Shown here: positions 8,385-14,648 of the stretch, piece after piece
Layout of the letters: each line of letters starts with the position of its first letter
How positions within the stretch are numbered: the stretch's first letter is position 1
DNA from: CAYLQA01 sp964385695
GTDB lineage: Bacteria > Desulfobacterota > Desulfobulbia > Desulfobulbales > Desulfurivibrionaceae
Direction: 5' to 3'
Assembly (NCBI GenBank): GCA_964385695.1
Contig: CAYLQA010000051.1
Location: 1 to 21,203 of the forward strand
DNA length: 21,203 nucleotides
Notes under the pieces: model-generated
Told to the model about the DNA's origin: nothing
The model's database searches: none
Seen by the model: only the letters and a program-made list of their open reading frames with translations
Program-made: the position numbers and the translations under genes

Positions 8385-8644
8385 CGAACGGCCAGTTTTG
8401 TCACCTTGCTTATTGTCGAAAACTTCGGGTTGGCATCCTCGGCAAGAGATTTGTACAGACTCGCACGAGTAACACCGGCCTTTTTTGCGACCTCGGTCAT
8501 GCCCATTGCCCTGGAGGCAATGTTCAGCGCATGGATAAAATCGGACTCGTTGCCGGTTGCGGCGGCTTTTTGAAGAAACTCGCGAATTTCTTCCGGTGTG
8601 CTGAGGTGTTCAGCAATGTCAAAAGCTTTTGTTTTGATGGCCAT
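8381..8644 (-). CDS. HigA-like antitoxin (HI1420-type addiction module antidote)
   Basis: 87 aa. It matches the putative addiction-module antidote family paired with HI1419-type HigB/RelE toxins: N-terminus FDIAEHLSTPEEIREFLQ, then a helix-turn-helix (TEVAKKAGVTRASLYKSL at about 51-68) and NPKFSTISKV. Family members, from recall, end in a phrase like KVxxALGLKLAV; here it reads KVTKLAVR, as if about five residues were lost, so the C-terminus may be slightly shortened. ATG lies 3 nt after the stop of the toxin remnant, and the ribosome-binding site GGAGG is inside the toxin's 3' end, the usual toxin-first order of this family. Such antitoxins bind their own promoter DNA. With the toxin broken, it can no longer be kept as part of an active pair. 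Confidence 0.85.
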   Translation of the reverse strand: MAIKTKAFDIAEHLSTPEEIREFLQKAAATGNESDFIHALNIASRAMGMTEVAKKAGVTRASLYKSLAEDANPKFSTISKVTKLAVR

Positions 8645-8647
8645 GAT

Positions 8648-8930
8648 TTAATCCTCCAATTCTTTCAGAAGGTGTGCGGCTTTTTCAATATCTTTGGTCT
8701 GTGTGTATTTGTTGCCTCCGACCAGTAGCAAGACCACTCTTGCCTGTTGGGTGGTATAGTAAATCCTTAAACCTGCACTAAAAAAGAATCGTAACTCAAA
8801 CAATTTTGGGCCGAGTTATTTAAAGTCTCCGAAGTTGCCCTTTTCAACTCTGCTAAGTCGGACCAATATCTTTATTTTCACCGAAGAGTCTTTCAGGCTG
8901 GAAAACCATTTGTCGTACTGTTATAAACTT
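8648..8930 (-). pseudogene. Decayed HigB/RelE-family (HI1419-type, phage Gp49-like) toxin
   Basis: Upstream of the antitoxin the minus strand encodes recognisable toxin sequence ending at TAA 8648-8650: WFSSLKDSSVKIKILVRLSR, VEKGNFGDFK, stop, LGPKLFELRFFFSAG, LRIYYTTQQARVVLLLVGG, NKYTQTKDIEKAAHLL. Two lesions are visible: an in-frame TAA (8816-8818) between GDFK and LGPKL, and a frameshift near 8908, where KFITVRQ (the expected N-terminus) is in another frame than WFSSLKD. No good start codon remains upstream. The family is a ribosome-dependent mRNA interferase. With both lesions, an active toxin is very unlikely. A sequencing error could explain one lesion but hardly both. Confidence 0.8.
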
Positions 8931-9327
8931 TGGAGTTGGTATTTTACACCCATTACTGTGTCCACCAGGATACAGTAATGTCAAGATTACAATTTGAGAC
9001 TATGGCTTATCTTGGATATCGGCCCGGTAAGGGATGACGTATTTTGCGTGGTATACATTGAGAGCCTGTAGGATTCGAACCTGCGGCTTGGCGCATAACT
9101 CTCGCGTCTTTAGGTGCTGCGCAGAACATGCGCACAACGATGGGCAATCGCCTAGCAGGCAAACCGGAGTTATTCTGCGTTATGGGTAAAAGTTTTCCAG
9201 CTATGGCAAGGCTTTCCCCAACCTCTTTTGATCTCCCAAAACCAGAGATTATCGCAACAAAATAAAAAAATGTTAACTTCCCCCCAAAAAAATCAAGTTT
9301 TGCTGGGATGAGGACTTAATCCGCCCC
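8931..9327. other. Gene-free stretch with structured element
   Basis: No coding frame is supported. It holds the 8951-8980 hairpin and, at 9064-9184, two interleaved inverted repeats. One pairs GCCTGTAGG (9064-9072) with CCTAGCAGGC (9151-9160); the other pairs ATAACTC-T-CG (9095-9104) with CGGAGTTAT (9165-9173). A T-arm-like GGTTCGAATCC is read on the minus strand at 9070-9080. Inside lies a TGCGCA-N5-TGCGCA hairpin (9118-9134). I cannot fold it into a functional tRNA: no proper 5' acceptor strand is present and the D-loop GG is missing. The identity is unknown; it is discussed in the findings. Confidence 0.4.
8951..8980. repeat. Perfect 30-nt hairpin
   Basis: CATTACTGT-G-TCC, loop ACCA, GGA-T-ACAGTAATG: 13 paired positions with one G.T pair and a 4-nt loop. 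No T run follows on either strand, so it is not a plain terminator. It lies just upstream of the decayed toxin and could be an operator or a relic of a mobile-element end. Confidence 0.6.
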
Positions 9328-9843
9328 CTATGCTGCCGCTTGTTCGAGCAATTGAACCTCATCGCCGTTCAGAACACGATCTATATCGAGCAGGATCTTG
9401 ATCCCATTCTCCATTTTTGCCATGCCAAGGATGAACTGGGTCTCAACCTGAGCCCCCAAGGCAGGGGCCTTCTCAATATTGTCGTCTTTGATGTTGAGAA
9501 CCTCTGAGACTGCATCGACCACGATTCCCATCAAAGTGGAACCCTTGATGCCGTTAATTTCCACAATGATAATACAGGTCAGGTTCGTCTCTTCGACCGT
9601 AGCCATATTGAACTTCAGTCGCAGGTCGATTATCGGGATGACTTTACCTCGGAGATTGATCACTCCCTTTACAAATTCTGGCACCTGCGGGACATAGGTG
9701 ACGGACATCATGCCGATGATCTCCTTGACCCTTAGGACCCCGATAGCGTAGTCTTCATTACCCAAGACAAAGGTGAGGTATTTCCCTTCCTTGGCAGTTA
9801 CACTTTTTGCTTCTCTCGTCGTACTTCTCGTTGCTTCCGTCAT
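9328..9843 (-). CDS. cheW: Chemotaxis coupling protein CheW
   Basis: 171 aa CheW-domain protein that links chemoreceptors to the kinase CheA at the membrane. The family pattern is clear from residue 21: YLTFVLGNEDYAIGVLRVKE, then VPEFVKGVINLRGKVIPIID at about 54-73, GIVVDAVSEVL at about 107-117, and the closing ILLDIDRVL. The first 20 residues are a polar, Thr/Lys-rich extension. It follows the receptor gene by 96 bp on the same strand and probably shares its riboswitch-controlled message. The Shine-Dalgarno is GGAAGGAAC, just before ATG. No cheA, cheY or cheR lies in the window, so this is a satellite receptor-cheW pair. Confidence 0.95.
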   Translation of the reverse strand: MTEATRSTTREAKSVTAKEGKYLTFVLGNEDYAIGVLRVKEIIGMMSVTYVPQVPEFVKGVINLRGKVIPIIDLRLKFNMATVEETNLTCIIIVEINGIKGSTLMGIVVDAVSEVLNIKDDNIEKAPALGAQVETQFILGMAKMENGIKILLDIDRVLNGDEVQLLEQAAA

Positions 9844-9891
9844 TGTTCCTTCCCACTGTCAGATTGCATAGTGTTTTGGGGCAAAAGCAAA

Positions 9892-9923
9892 GGAGAGCCG
9901 GGAAAACCGGCCCTTTTTCCTTT
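9892..9923 (+). other. GC hairpin between receptor and cheW
   Basis: GCCGG-GAAAA-CCGGC followed by CCTTTTT when read on the plus strand. The T run is on the strand opposite to the genes, so it would stop antisense transcription, or act in the message as an RNA-processing or stability hairpin between receptor and cheW. Confidence 0.35.
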
Positions 9924-9939
9924 CCATACTGAGGTGCCA

Positions 9940-11958
9940 TTAAAAATCCCGGAACTCTTCTTCATCCATGGGAATGACCTGCTCGGCGGAAATCTTACCT
10001 TTCCCTTCTCTTTTCGTTGGGGCCGGTGGTGCGGGAAGCTCCTTCTGTTTTTGAATTACGGCTTTTTCCGTAAGCTGCCGCCCAGTTGACGCTTCCTTCC
10101 CTTTAAGAGCCGCGGATGATGTCTGCCCGCTTGTTGCCCCCTGTGAACTGCCTCCGACCATGGTCAACAACTCGCCCACAACATTATGCATTGTGGTCGC
10201 CTGCGCACTCAACTGCGCTGCCGCTGATGCCGATTCTTCCGAATGGGCGGCGGTGCGCTGGGTGACCATATCGATCTCGGTTACGGCCTTGTTTATCTGA
10301 TCAATGCCTTGCGTTTGTTCATGGGAAGCGGCGGCGATCTCGGAGACCAAGGTACTGATTCGGTGCGTGGCCTGGGAGGCGATATAGAATGACTCACTGG
10401 TTTCACTGACCAGCTCAGCGCCATTGCTGATTTTCCCTACCGTGTCCTCGATCAGATCCGAAGTACTTTTCGCGGATTCAGCCGCCCGCATGGCCAGATT
10501 TCTGACCTCGTCGGCAACCACTGCGAAACCGGCGCCGGCCTCCCCGGCCCGGGCCGCCTCAACCGCCGCATTCAGGGCCAGCAGATTGGTCTGAAAAGCG
10601 ATTTCATCGATTGTTTTGACAATCTTCTGGGTCTCCGTACTTGCAACGGAAATCTCCTCCATGGACTTGGTAAGTTTTTTCATGGAGTTGTCGGATTCGC
10701 CGATGACCGTGGTGGCCTCCTGCATGAGATTGTCGGCCTGGACCGCGTTTTCCGTGTTGTTCCTGGTCATGGCGGCCATTTCTTCAAGAGAGGAAGAGGT
10801 CTCTTCAAGAGATGCCGCCTGCTGGGATGCACCTTCAGCCAAAGAGTGTCCGGCGGACAAGACCTGGCTGGCGGCGGCCGCCACCTCAGCGGCACCCTTC
10901 TCCATGCGGCTGGAAACATGATGGAGCGGATTGATAATTGCCCTGGCAATCAGATAGCCCGAGAGCAGCCCGACAGCCAAGGCTACGGTACCGAGCAGGG
11001 TCACCGTGGTCCGGGTCGTGTTGGCGGCGTGCAGCATGACCTCATCGGTCATGATGTTTTTTCGTGTTTCGGAGCGAACCACATGAAGCTGTGCCTGGAC
11101 AGCCTGCAGTGCCGGCACCGTCTGCGTGGCATAAATGGCGTTTGCCTCCTGGATCCCGTCCAACGCGTGCTCTGCCTCGGACTTGAGCTTGTTCAGGACT
11201 GCAACGGTCTTTTTCAGGTTGGGCTCCGTAACCTCGTTGAAAAAGACGACCGCCTTCTCAACCTCTCCTGCCGCCAGATACTCCTTTACCTTTTTGGCCG
11301 ACTTATGCATCAGGTTATGGCTGGCCGGGATTGCCTCCCAGAGTCTTTTGAATTCTGCATTTCCGTTGTCATAGGCCGTTTTTGCCTGTGCGGTTGCCAT
11401 CCACTTGGCCAGTTTGCATTTTGCCGGATCGGTTGGCACCTTTTTCAAAGTCCTGCTTTTATGCAGCAGGCCGTCGCGGATACGGGTGCCCCATGCCAGA
11501 TGGGCGCTTTCCAACTCTGCTATTCTAACGGGCAGAGAATGATCCGCCGGTTTAAAGACCTCGTCGATGTGGATTGCGGATTCGTGCAATTTCCGGTGCG
11601 GGCCCTCAATGGCCTTAAGGAGCGGGGCCAGGCTCGGCAACAATGCTTTCGCCTCCTCAGCTCCTTTGCCGTAAAGCCATTGGCCGAAACCGCACTTGTG
11701 ATCGTCCTTTTCCACCGCAAGCGAGGTTACCTCCTCATCGGTCAGCAGGGCATTGACCTTGGCGGCCCAGTTCAGGTGGTCCACCTCTTTTTGGGCCAAA
11801 AGGCCGTCAAGCTGATTGCCATGGATGACTTCCTCTGCATTGCCGACAATGTTACCCACACCAAAATAATTGAGCAGCCCGAGCGCTACCAAAAGCGACA
11901 ACACCACGCCAAAGCTGAGGTAGATCTTCTTGCCGATAGTCATGTTTTTCCAACTCAT
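9940..11958 (-). CDS. Methyl-accepting chemotaxis protein with two tandem CZB domains
   Basis: 672 aa chemoreceptor. A membrane segment at about 12-34, a sensory region at 35-315, a second membrane segment at about 318-338, then a HAMP-poor linker and the signalling domain with the hairpin core EIAFQTNLLALNAAVEAARA, about residues 445-465. The sensory region holds two chemoreceptor zinc-binding (CZB) units with 3-His/1-Cys ligands: H61, C89, H121, H125 and H153, C181, H214, H218. Ligand spacings match almost exactly (28-32-4 and 28-33-4). Known CZB domains bind zinc and sense hypochlorous acid or zinc; two units placed between the membrane helices are uncommon. The C-terminal tail is flexible and ends EEEFRDF, a possible CheR/CheB docking pentapeptide. 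A riboswitch lies in its leader. ATG at 11958 begins MSWKNMTIGKK. Confidence 0.95.
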   Translation of the reverse strand: MSWKNMTIGKKIYLSFGVVLSLLVALGLLNYFGVGNIVGNAEEVIHGNQLDGLLAQKEVDHLNWAAKVNALLTDEEVTSLAVEKDDHKCGFGQWLYGKGAEEAKALLPSLAPLLKAIEGPHRKLHESAIHIDEVFKPADHSLPVRIAELESAHLAWGTRIRDGLLHKSRTLKKVPTDPAKCKLAKWMATAQAKTAYDNGNAEFKRLWEAIPASHNLMHKSAKKVKEYLAAGEVEKAVVFFNEVTEPNLKKTVAVLNKLKSEAEHALDGIQEANAIYATQTVPALQAVQAQLHVVRSETRKNIMTDEVMLHAANTTRTTVTLLGTVALAVGLLSGYLIARAIINPLHHVSSRMEKGAAEVAAAASQVLSAGHSLAEGASQQAASLEETSSSLEEMAAMTRNNTENAVQADNLMQEATTVIGESDNSMKKLTKSMEEISVASTETQKIVKTIDEIAFQTNLLALNAAVEAARAGEAGAGFAVVADEVRNLAMRAAESAKSTSDLIEDTVGKISNGAELVSETSESFYIASQATHRISTLVSEIAAASHEQTQGIDQINKAVTEIDMVTQRTAAHSEESASAAAQLSAQATTMHNVVGELLTMVGGSSQGATSGQTSSAALKGKEASTGRQLTEKAVIQKQKELPAPPAPTKREGKGKISAEQVIPMDEEEFRDF

Positions 11959-12231
11959 TGTTCCTATGCCTTTTGTGTGAAGGATATATTTAGAAAAGGT
12001 TTCACTTATCTGTTTTCACGCCTTACATGGCCATGAAGCTGCAACATAAAAAGGCCAGGAGCCGGGGCAAGGTTTGTTACCCATAGCAATTCTCTGCAAT
12101 CCGCTCCGCCGATGCAGTTCTTGAGAAGACCTCCATGAGGACAAACTCAAACTCCAGATCAGAGAAAAACGGAGAGAAAAAGGTAACAAAAACTCAGGTA
12201 GTGGGGTGACGGCAGGAATAAAAAAACTAAT
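11959..12231 (-). other. Long 5' leader of the receptor gene
   Basis: About 270 nt between the riboswitch core and the receptor ATG, without a coding frame I can support. It contains the T run at 12219-12226 and several short inverted repeats. It probably carries the expression platform, whose fold is not obvious by eye. Confidence 0.4.
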
Positions 12232-12318
12232 GGAGCCGGCAACCCTGCTACCTTATCCTTAAATGGACTTAGGCCAGCGGCTTTGCGTCCAGAGCCTTTC
12301 GACTAGGGTGCCTTTTTT
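12232..12318 (-). promoter_or_regulatory. GEMM-I cyclic-dinucleotide riboswitch in the receptor leader
   Basis: Minus-strand sequence matches the GEMM-I (Rfam c-di-GMP-I) pattern in order: P1 strand GGCA (12312-12309), P2 capped by GAAA, the conserved GGACGCAAAGCC, then GGCCTAAG, a P3 hairpin GTCC...GGAT, AAGGTAGC, and GGGTTGCC closing P1 with GGCA. The joining strand after GGCA is two nucleotides shorter than usual and P2 has two mismatches. GEMM-I RNAs bind c-di-GMP, or 3',3'-cGAMP in the Geobacter-type variant; the sequence alone does not settle which. A run of seven T lies 6-13 nt downstream (12219-12226), but I could not draw a clear terminator stem. About 270 nt separate it from the receptor ATG. 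Confidence 0.88.
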
Positions 12319-12355
12319 GCCAAAAAAAATGAACCACTATTCATTTTAGCCAAGC

Positions 12356-12384
12356 ATTAAATACTACCCAAATCCCTTTGTCAA
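12356..12384 (-). promoter_or_regulatory. Sigma70-type promoter for riboswitch-receptor-cheW
   Basis: Minus strand TTGACA (12384-12379), 17-nt spacer, TTTAAT (12361-12356). Consensus -35, exact spacing and a near-consensus -10. Transcription would begin near 12349, about 30 nt before the riboswitch, and right after an upstream terminator. Confidence 0.7.
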
Positions 12385-12412
12385 GATTTTTTGTTTTTTT
12401 CTAAAAACAGAC

Positions 12413-12445
12413 AAAAAAAGGACTTACGGTTACCGACAAGTCCTT
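12413..12445 (-). terminator. Intrinsic terminator upstream of the riboswitch promoter
   Basis: Hairpin AAGGACTT (12418-12425) with AAGTCCTT (12438-12445), and an inner CGGT-T-ACCG pairing. On the minus strand it is followed by seven T. It must end a minus-strand transcript coming from 12450-12850, where the gap hides the sequence. Confidence 0.85.
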
Positions 12446-12845
12446 AATATAACTGGAACCATCGAACAGAACCGAACCACTGACCTTTTTCTCTCTATTG
12501 TCAGAAACATTATTCTAAAGGATGTGCGGAGAGGGAAGTATTATAATAGGATTGTTGCTATCGTCTTGGTAAATGAGTTTGGCTTCAGGGGTGTCTTGGT
12601 TAAGAAGGGGCTTGCTGTTAGTTACGATGGGGGGGGGAGAAAACTCACAGTTGGTGGATCGGGGGGGCACAGATCTGAGCAGATGAAGGAGAGATACAGC
12701 ACCAAAATNNNNNNNNNNNNNNNNNNNNNNNNNNNNNNNNNNNNNNNNNNNNNNNNNNNNNNNNNNNNNNNNNNNNNNNNNNNNNNNNNNNNNNNNNNNN
12801 NNNNNNNNTGCCTAATTTTTTCTCACTTGTGCCTAAATAGAGAAT
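12446..12845. other. Unassigned region containing a 100-N assembly gap
   Basis: Bases 12709-12808 are N. On either side I see no credible gene; the forward frame from 12524 is mostly N-spanning and low in complexity. Two G runs lie next to the gap: nine G at 12629-12637 and seven at 12661-12667. A minus-strand terminator at 12413-12445 shows that something is transcribed from this region, perhaps a small RNA or a gene interrupted by the gap. Confidence 0.5.
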
Positions 12846-12875
12846 AAAAAAAAGGGGCTTCCGGCTGGAACCCCC
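12846..12875 (-). terminator. Terminator of tRNA-Leu
   Basis: Hairpin GGGGCTTCC (12854-12862), loop GGCT, GGAACCCCC (12867-12875), one central mismatch. Minus-strand reading continues into eight T. It lies 9 nt after the tRNA CCA end. Confidence 0.85.
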
Positions 12876-12884
12876 TTTCATATA

Positions 12885-12971
12885 TGGTGCCTAGGGCGAG
12901 AATCGAACTCGCACGGAGCGAACTCCGAGGGATTTTAAGTCCCTTGCGTCTACCAGTTCCGCCACCCAGGC
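12885..12971 (-). tRNA. tRNA-Leu (anticodon UAA)
   Basis: 87 nt with an encoded CCA. Acceptor GCCTGGG pairs with CCTAGGC (one G.T), D-arm GTGGCGGAAC-TGGTAGACGC, anticodon loop CTTAAAA (anticodon TAA) on a GGGA/TCCC stem, long class II variable arm CGGAG-TTCG-CTCCG, and T-arm GCGAG-TTCGATT-CTCGC. The long variable arm and G-rich D-loop are typical of leucine tRNAs. Confidence 0.97.
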
Positions 12972-13035
12972 TGATGCTTAGATTTAAAAGGGCATGTACC
13001 ATATCACCTGCTAAAAATCAACAGGATCAATAGGG

Positions 13036-13058
13036 TGCCGGGCAAATTCTCACCGGCA
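13036..13058. repeat. Short inverted repeat after the AMMECR1 gene
   Basis: TGCCGG-N11-CCGGCA located 17-39 bp downstream of the AMMECR1-domain stop codon. No T run follows on the minus strand, so it is at best a weak transcript-end hairpin. Confidence 0.3.
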
Positions 13059-13074
13059 ATAACAAGGGCGAAAG

Positions 13075-13644
13075 CTATTCTTCAAAATATTGCACTTGGT
13101 ACGTCAATACCTCAAGCTCCCCTGCCTGCCAGGCATTAGGTGAAAGCATGGCCTTATGGCAGAGGTGGGCCAAAAAATCTCTGGGCTTGGGTACCTGTTC
13201 CCATACCTGCGGTAAAAAGGTGGCACTCTGCATACCACGACGGATAATAACACCATCAATGTATGGGCGAAGTTTATCGAGCAGGTCATTGCCATCCTCA
13301 TACTCAAGAGGTTGTGGTTCGGTGAGGATGCTGACCTCCAGATGAAGATTCTCTAATTCACTTCGAGTAAGAGGAGAAAATCGAGCATCATGAAATGCAG
13401 CATTCGCAGCATTGCGTTCAACACCTTCAAAAATTGACTCGTTTGCAGCCAAACTCCCTATACACCCCCTTAAACCACCACTGATCTTGAGGGTAACAAA
13501 AGTACCCCGCTTTTCACTAAGCTCAGGGTCACACTGAAGCTCTTTGACAAGTAATTCAGAATCAGCACCCTCTCCCAACTGTTTGGCAATGGTCTGTCGA
13601 GCCAAGAGGAGAAGTTTGCCCCCTTGCTCTTCACTTAATGCCAT
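13075..13644 (-). CDS. AMMECR1-domain protein (AmmeMemoRadiSam system protein A type)
   Basis: 189 aa single-domain protein. The family hallmark LRGCIG is at about 58-63, within FVTLKISGGLRGCIGSL, followed by AFHDARFSPLTRSELENLHLEVSIL and the VPKP-x-DFLAHLCHKA segment. The ATG at 13644 is chosen over the ATG pair at 13671 because GAGGAG lies 7 nt before it; the upstream option would add nine residues without a ribosome-binding site. AMMECR1 proteins often occur with a Memo dioxygenase-like protein and a radical SAM enzyme (AmmeMemoRadiSam). Neither partner is next to it here. The biochemical function of the family is not established. It is cytosolic, and divergent from the cytochrome gene. 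Confidence 0.92.
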   Translation of the reverse strand: MALSEEQGGKLLLLARQTIAKQLGEGADSELLVKELQCDPELSEKRGTFVTLKISGGLRGCIGSLAANESIFEGVERNAANAAFHDARFSPLTRSELENLHLEVSILTEPQPLEYEDGNDLLDKLRPYIDGVIIRRGMQSATFLPQVWEQVPKPRDFLAHLCHKAMLSPNAWQAGELEVLTYQVQYFEE

Positions 13645-13805
13645 ATTGTTCTCCTCACTACGGCTCATCACAAACCCGACAGAGATGAAAAGCCAGCTTG
13701 AATTTTACTCCTGCTCCTTGAATACTCTACCAATTGCCTATTATATATGAACAGCAATATTTGTGAGAGCATAAGAAGTTGAACATAACCATTTGAGGTA
13801 TGCTC

Positions 13806-14153
13806 ATGCGTATTTTCGCCCTTATGATTTTGGGGATTTTCTGCCTGGTTCAACCATCGCATGCCGGTGATGTCTTGCGGGGCAAAATGCTTTTTGAAAG
13901 TCCGCAGCTTGGCAAGGGGACATCCGGCAAAACTTGCCTGACCTGCCATGAGCATGGCCGGGACTTCAGTCTGCAAACTTTGAGCAAAACCAGCTTTGAG
14001 GTAATGGGAATTGAACTGGGCGGAATCGAAGAGGTGATCAACTTCTGTATCGAGGTGACATTGCGCGGTGAAGGGCTGGAAAAAGAAAGCCGAGATATGG
14101 AAGATCTACTTGCTTATCTTGAAGTCTTCATCAGAAACAATCAGCGCCAATAA
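13806..14153 (+). CDS. Secreted small monoheme cytochrome c
   Basis: 115 aa. A signal peptide spans about 1-20 (hydrophobic MILGIFCLV, cleavage after SHA), then a mature domain of about 95 residues with one heme site CLTCH (C44, C47, H48). The closing helix MEDLLAYLEVFI resembles the C-terminal helix of class I cytochromes c; M98 or M67 might be the sixth iron ligand. It should be periplasmic and carry electrons. The partner is unknown. Start at 13806 is preferred because GAGG at 13795-13798 is 7 nt away; the ATG at 13800 is too close to it. The gene is followed directly by a bidirectional terminator. Confidence 0.88.
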   Translation: MRIFALMILGIFCLVQPSHAGDVLRGKMLFESPQLGKGTSGKTCLTCHEHGRDFSLQTLSKTSFEVMGIELGGIEEVINFCIEVTLRGEGLEKESRDMEDLLAYLEVFIRNNQRQ

Positions 14154-14155
14154 AA

Positions 14156-14183
14156 AAAAGCCCCGGCCGAGGCCGAGGCTTTT
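14156..14183. terminator. Bidirectional terminator between cytochrome c and selenoprotein genes
   Basis: AAAAGCC-cc-GGCC, loop GA, GGCC-ga-GGCTTTT: a nearly symmetric hairpin with A on the left and T on the right. It can end both the forward cytochrome transcript (stop at 14153) and the minus-strand selenoprotein transcript (stop at 14207). Confidence 0.85.
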
Positions 14184-14206
14184 CTTAACAGTAAATCTAG
14201 TCTTAC

Positions 14207-14548
14207 TTAGCAGCCGCAAGAGCCGCCAGTACCGCAGGAACTTCCACAGCTTCCGCCGCCGGCATTCAAGGGTTTTTCCGGAGAAATTGCAAATCCGGAA
14301 CGGGGTCCTGCTTCTACGAAATCAACTTTGATCTTGCCGCACTGACCTGTCAGGGCATTATCGATCAAAAACTTAATTTCACCAAACTCAAATGTTGCGT
14401 CAGTATCTTTTGGCTCATCCAGAGCCAATCCCAGCGAGGGGCCTGCTCAGCCACCTTGCATCAAAGCAACACGTACGGGAGAGGAAATATTGTTATCCTC
14501 CAAGTACGCTTGCAGCTTAGTCTGTGCCAGATCTGTAACTTCAAGCAT
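14207..14548 (-). CDS. HesB/IscA-like selenoprotein (in-frame TGA = Sec34)
   Basis: 113 aa when TGA at 14447-14449 is read as selenocysteine. ATG at 14548 has the ribosome-binding site GAGGAG 9 nt upstream; the frame runs MLEVTDLAQTKL...VALMQGG-U-AGPSLGLALDEP and on to a TAA at 14207. The U sits exactly where HesB/IscA proteins have the first cluster-binding Cys (GGC-x-G). The C-terminus is Gly/Cys-rich with five Cys, in place of the usual CGCG motif. A perfect 7-bp hairpin lies just after the TGA and can serve as SECIS. HesB-like selenoproteins are a known family, probably Fe-S assembly or carrier proteins, exact role unknown. The upstream SelB gene supplies the decoding factor. A caller blind to Sec would report only the 73-residue part starting after the TGA. 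Confidence 0.93.
14410..14449 (-). promoter_or_regulatory. Bacterial SECIS element of the HesB-like selenoprotein
   Basis: Directly downstream of the TGA (14447-14449), after 18 nt, the minus strand forms TTGGCTC, loop TGGAT, GAGCCAA (14428-14410), a perfect 7-bp stem with a 5-nt loop containing G at the second position. The loop starts 26 nt after the UGA, in the range used by bacterial SelB-binding SECIS hairpins. It lies within the coding sequence, as in bacteria generally. Confidence 0.8.
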
Positions 14549-14578
14549 TACTAAGTTCTCCTCATGGTAGATTGTAAG

Positions 14579-14604
14579 AAAAAAAATTCCGGCCAGAAAG
14601 CCGG
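14579..14604 (-). terminator. Possible attenuator in the selenoprotein leader
   Basis: Minus strand CCGGC-TTTCTG-GCCGG (14604-14589), then AA and eight T (14586-14579), which ends 30 nt before the selenoprotein ATG. This is a terminator-shaped signal inside the 5' leader and oriented with the gene, so it could limit read-through into the coding region. The stem is only 5 bp. It could instead end a short minus-strand RNA. Confidence 0.45.
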
Positions 14605-14648
14605 TAAGCATCAAATTACTCTTTAGCTATTTAACCTTATGTTTACAC

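Noticed and set aside
8816..8818. Readthrough of the toxin stop as a recoded codon
   Set aside because: It is TAA, not TGA, and the gene has a second lesion, so decay is the simpler view.
9061..9160. tRNA (possibly tRNA-Sec) on the minus strand
   Set aside because: Only the T-arm-like part fits; the acceptor does not close, the D-loop has no GG and no UCA anticodon loop is present.
10846..12036. 396-aa forward frame over the chemoreceptor gene
   Set aside because: Antisense shadow of a well-supported receptor, no recognisable domain.
12524..12847. 107-aa forward frame across the first gap
   Set aside because: A third of it is N, and the rest is low-complexity with G runs.
14207..14428. Stand-alone 73-aa Cys-rich protein
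   Set aside because: It is the part of the selenoprotein after the TGA; its start lacks a ribosome-binding site.
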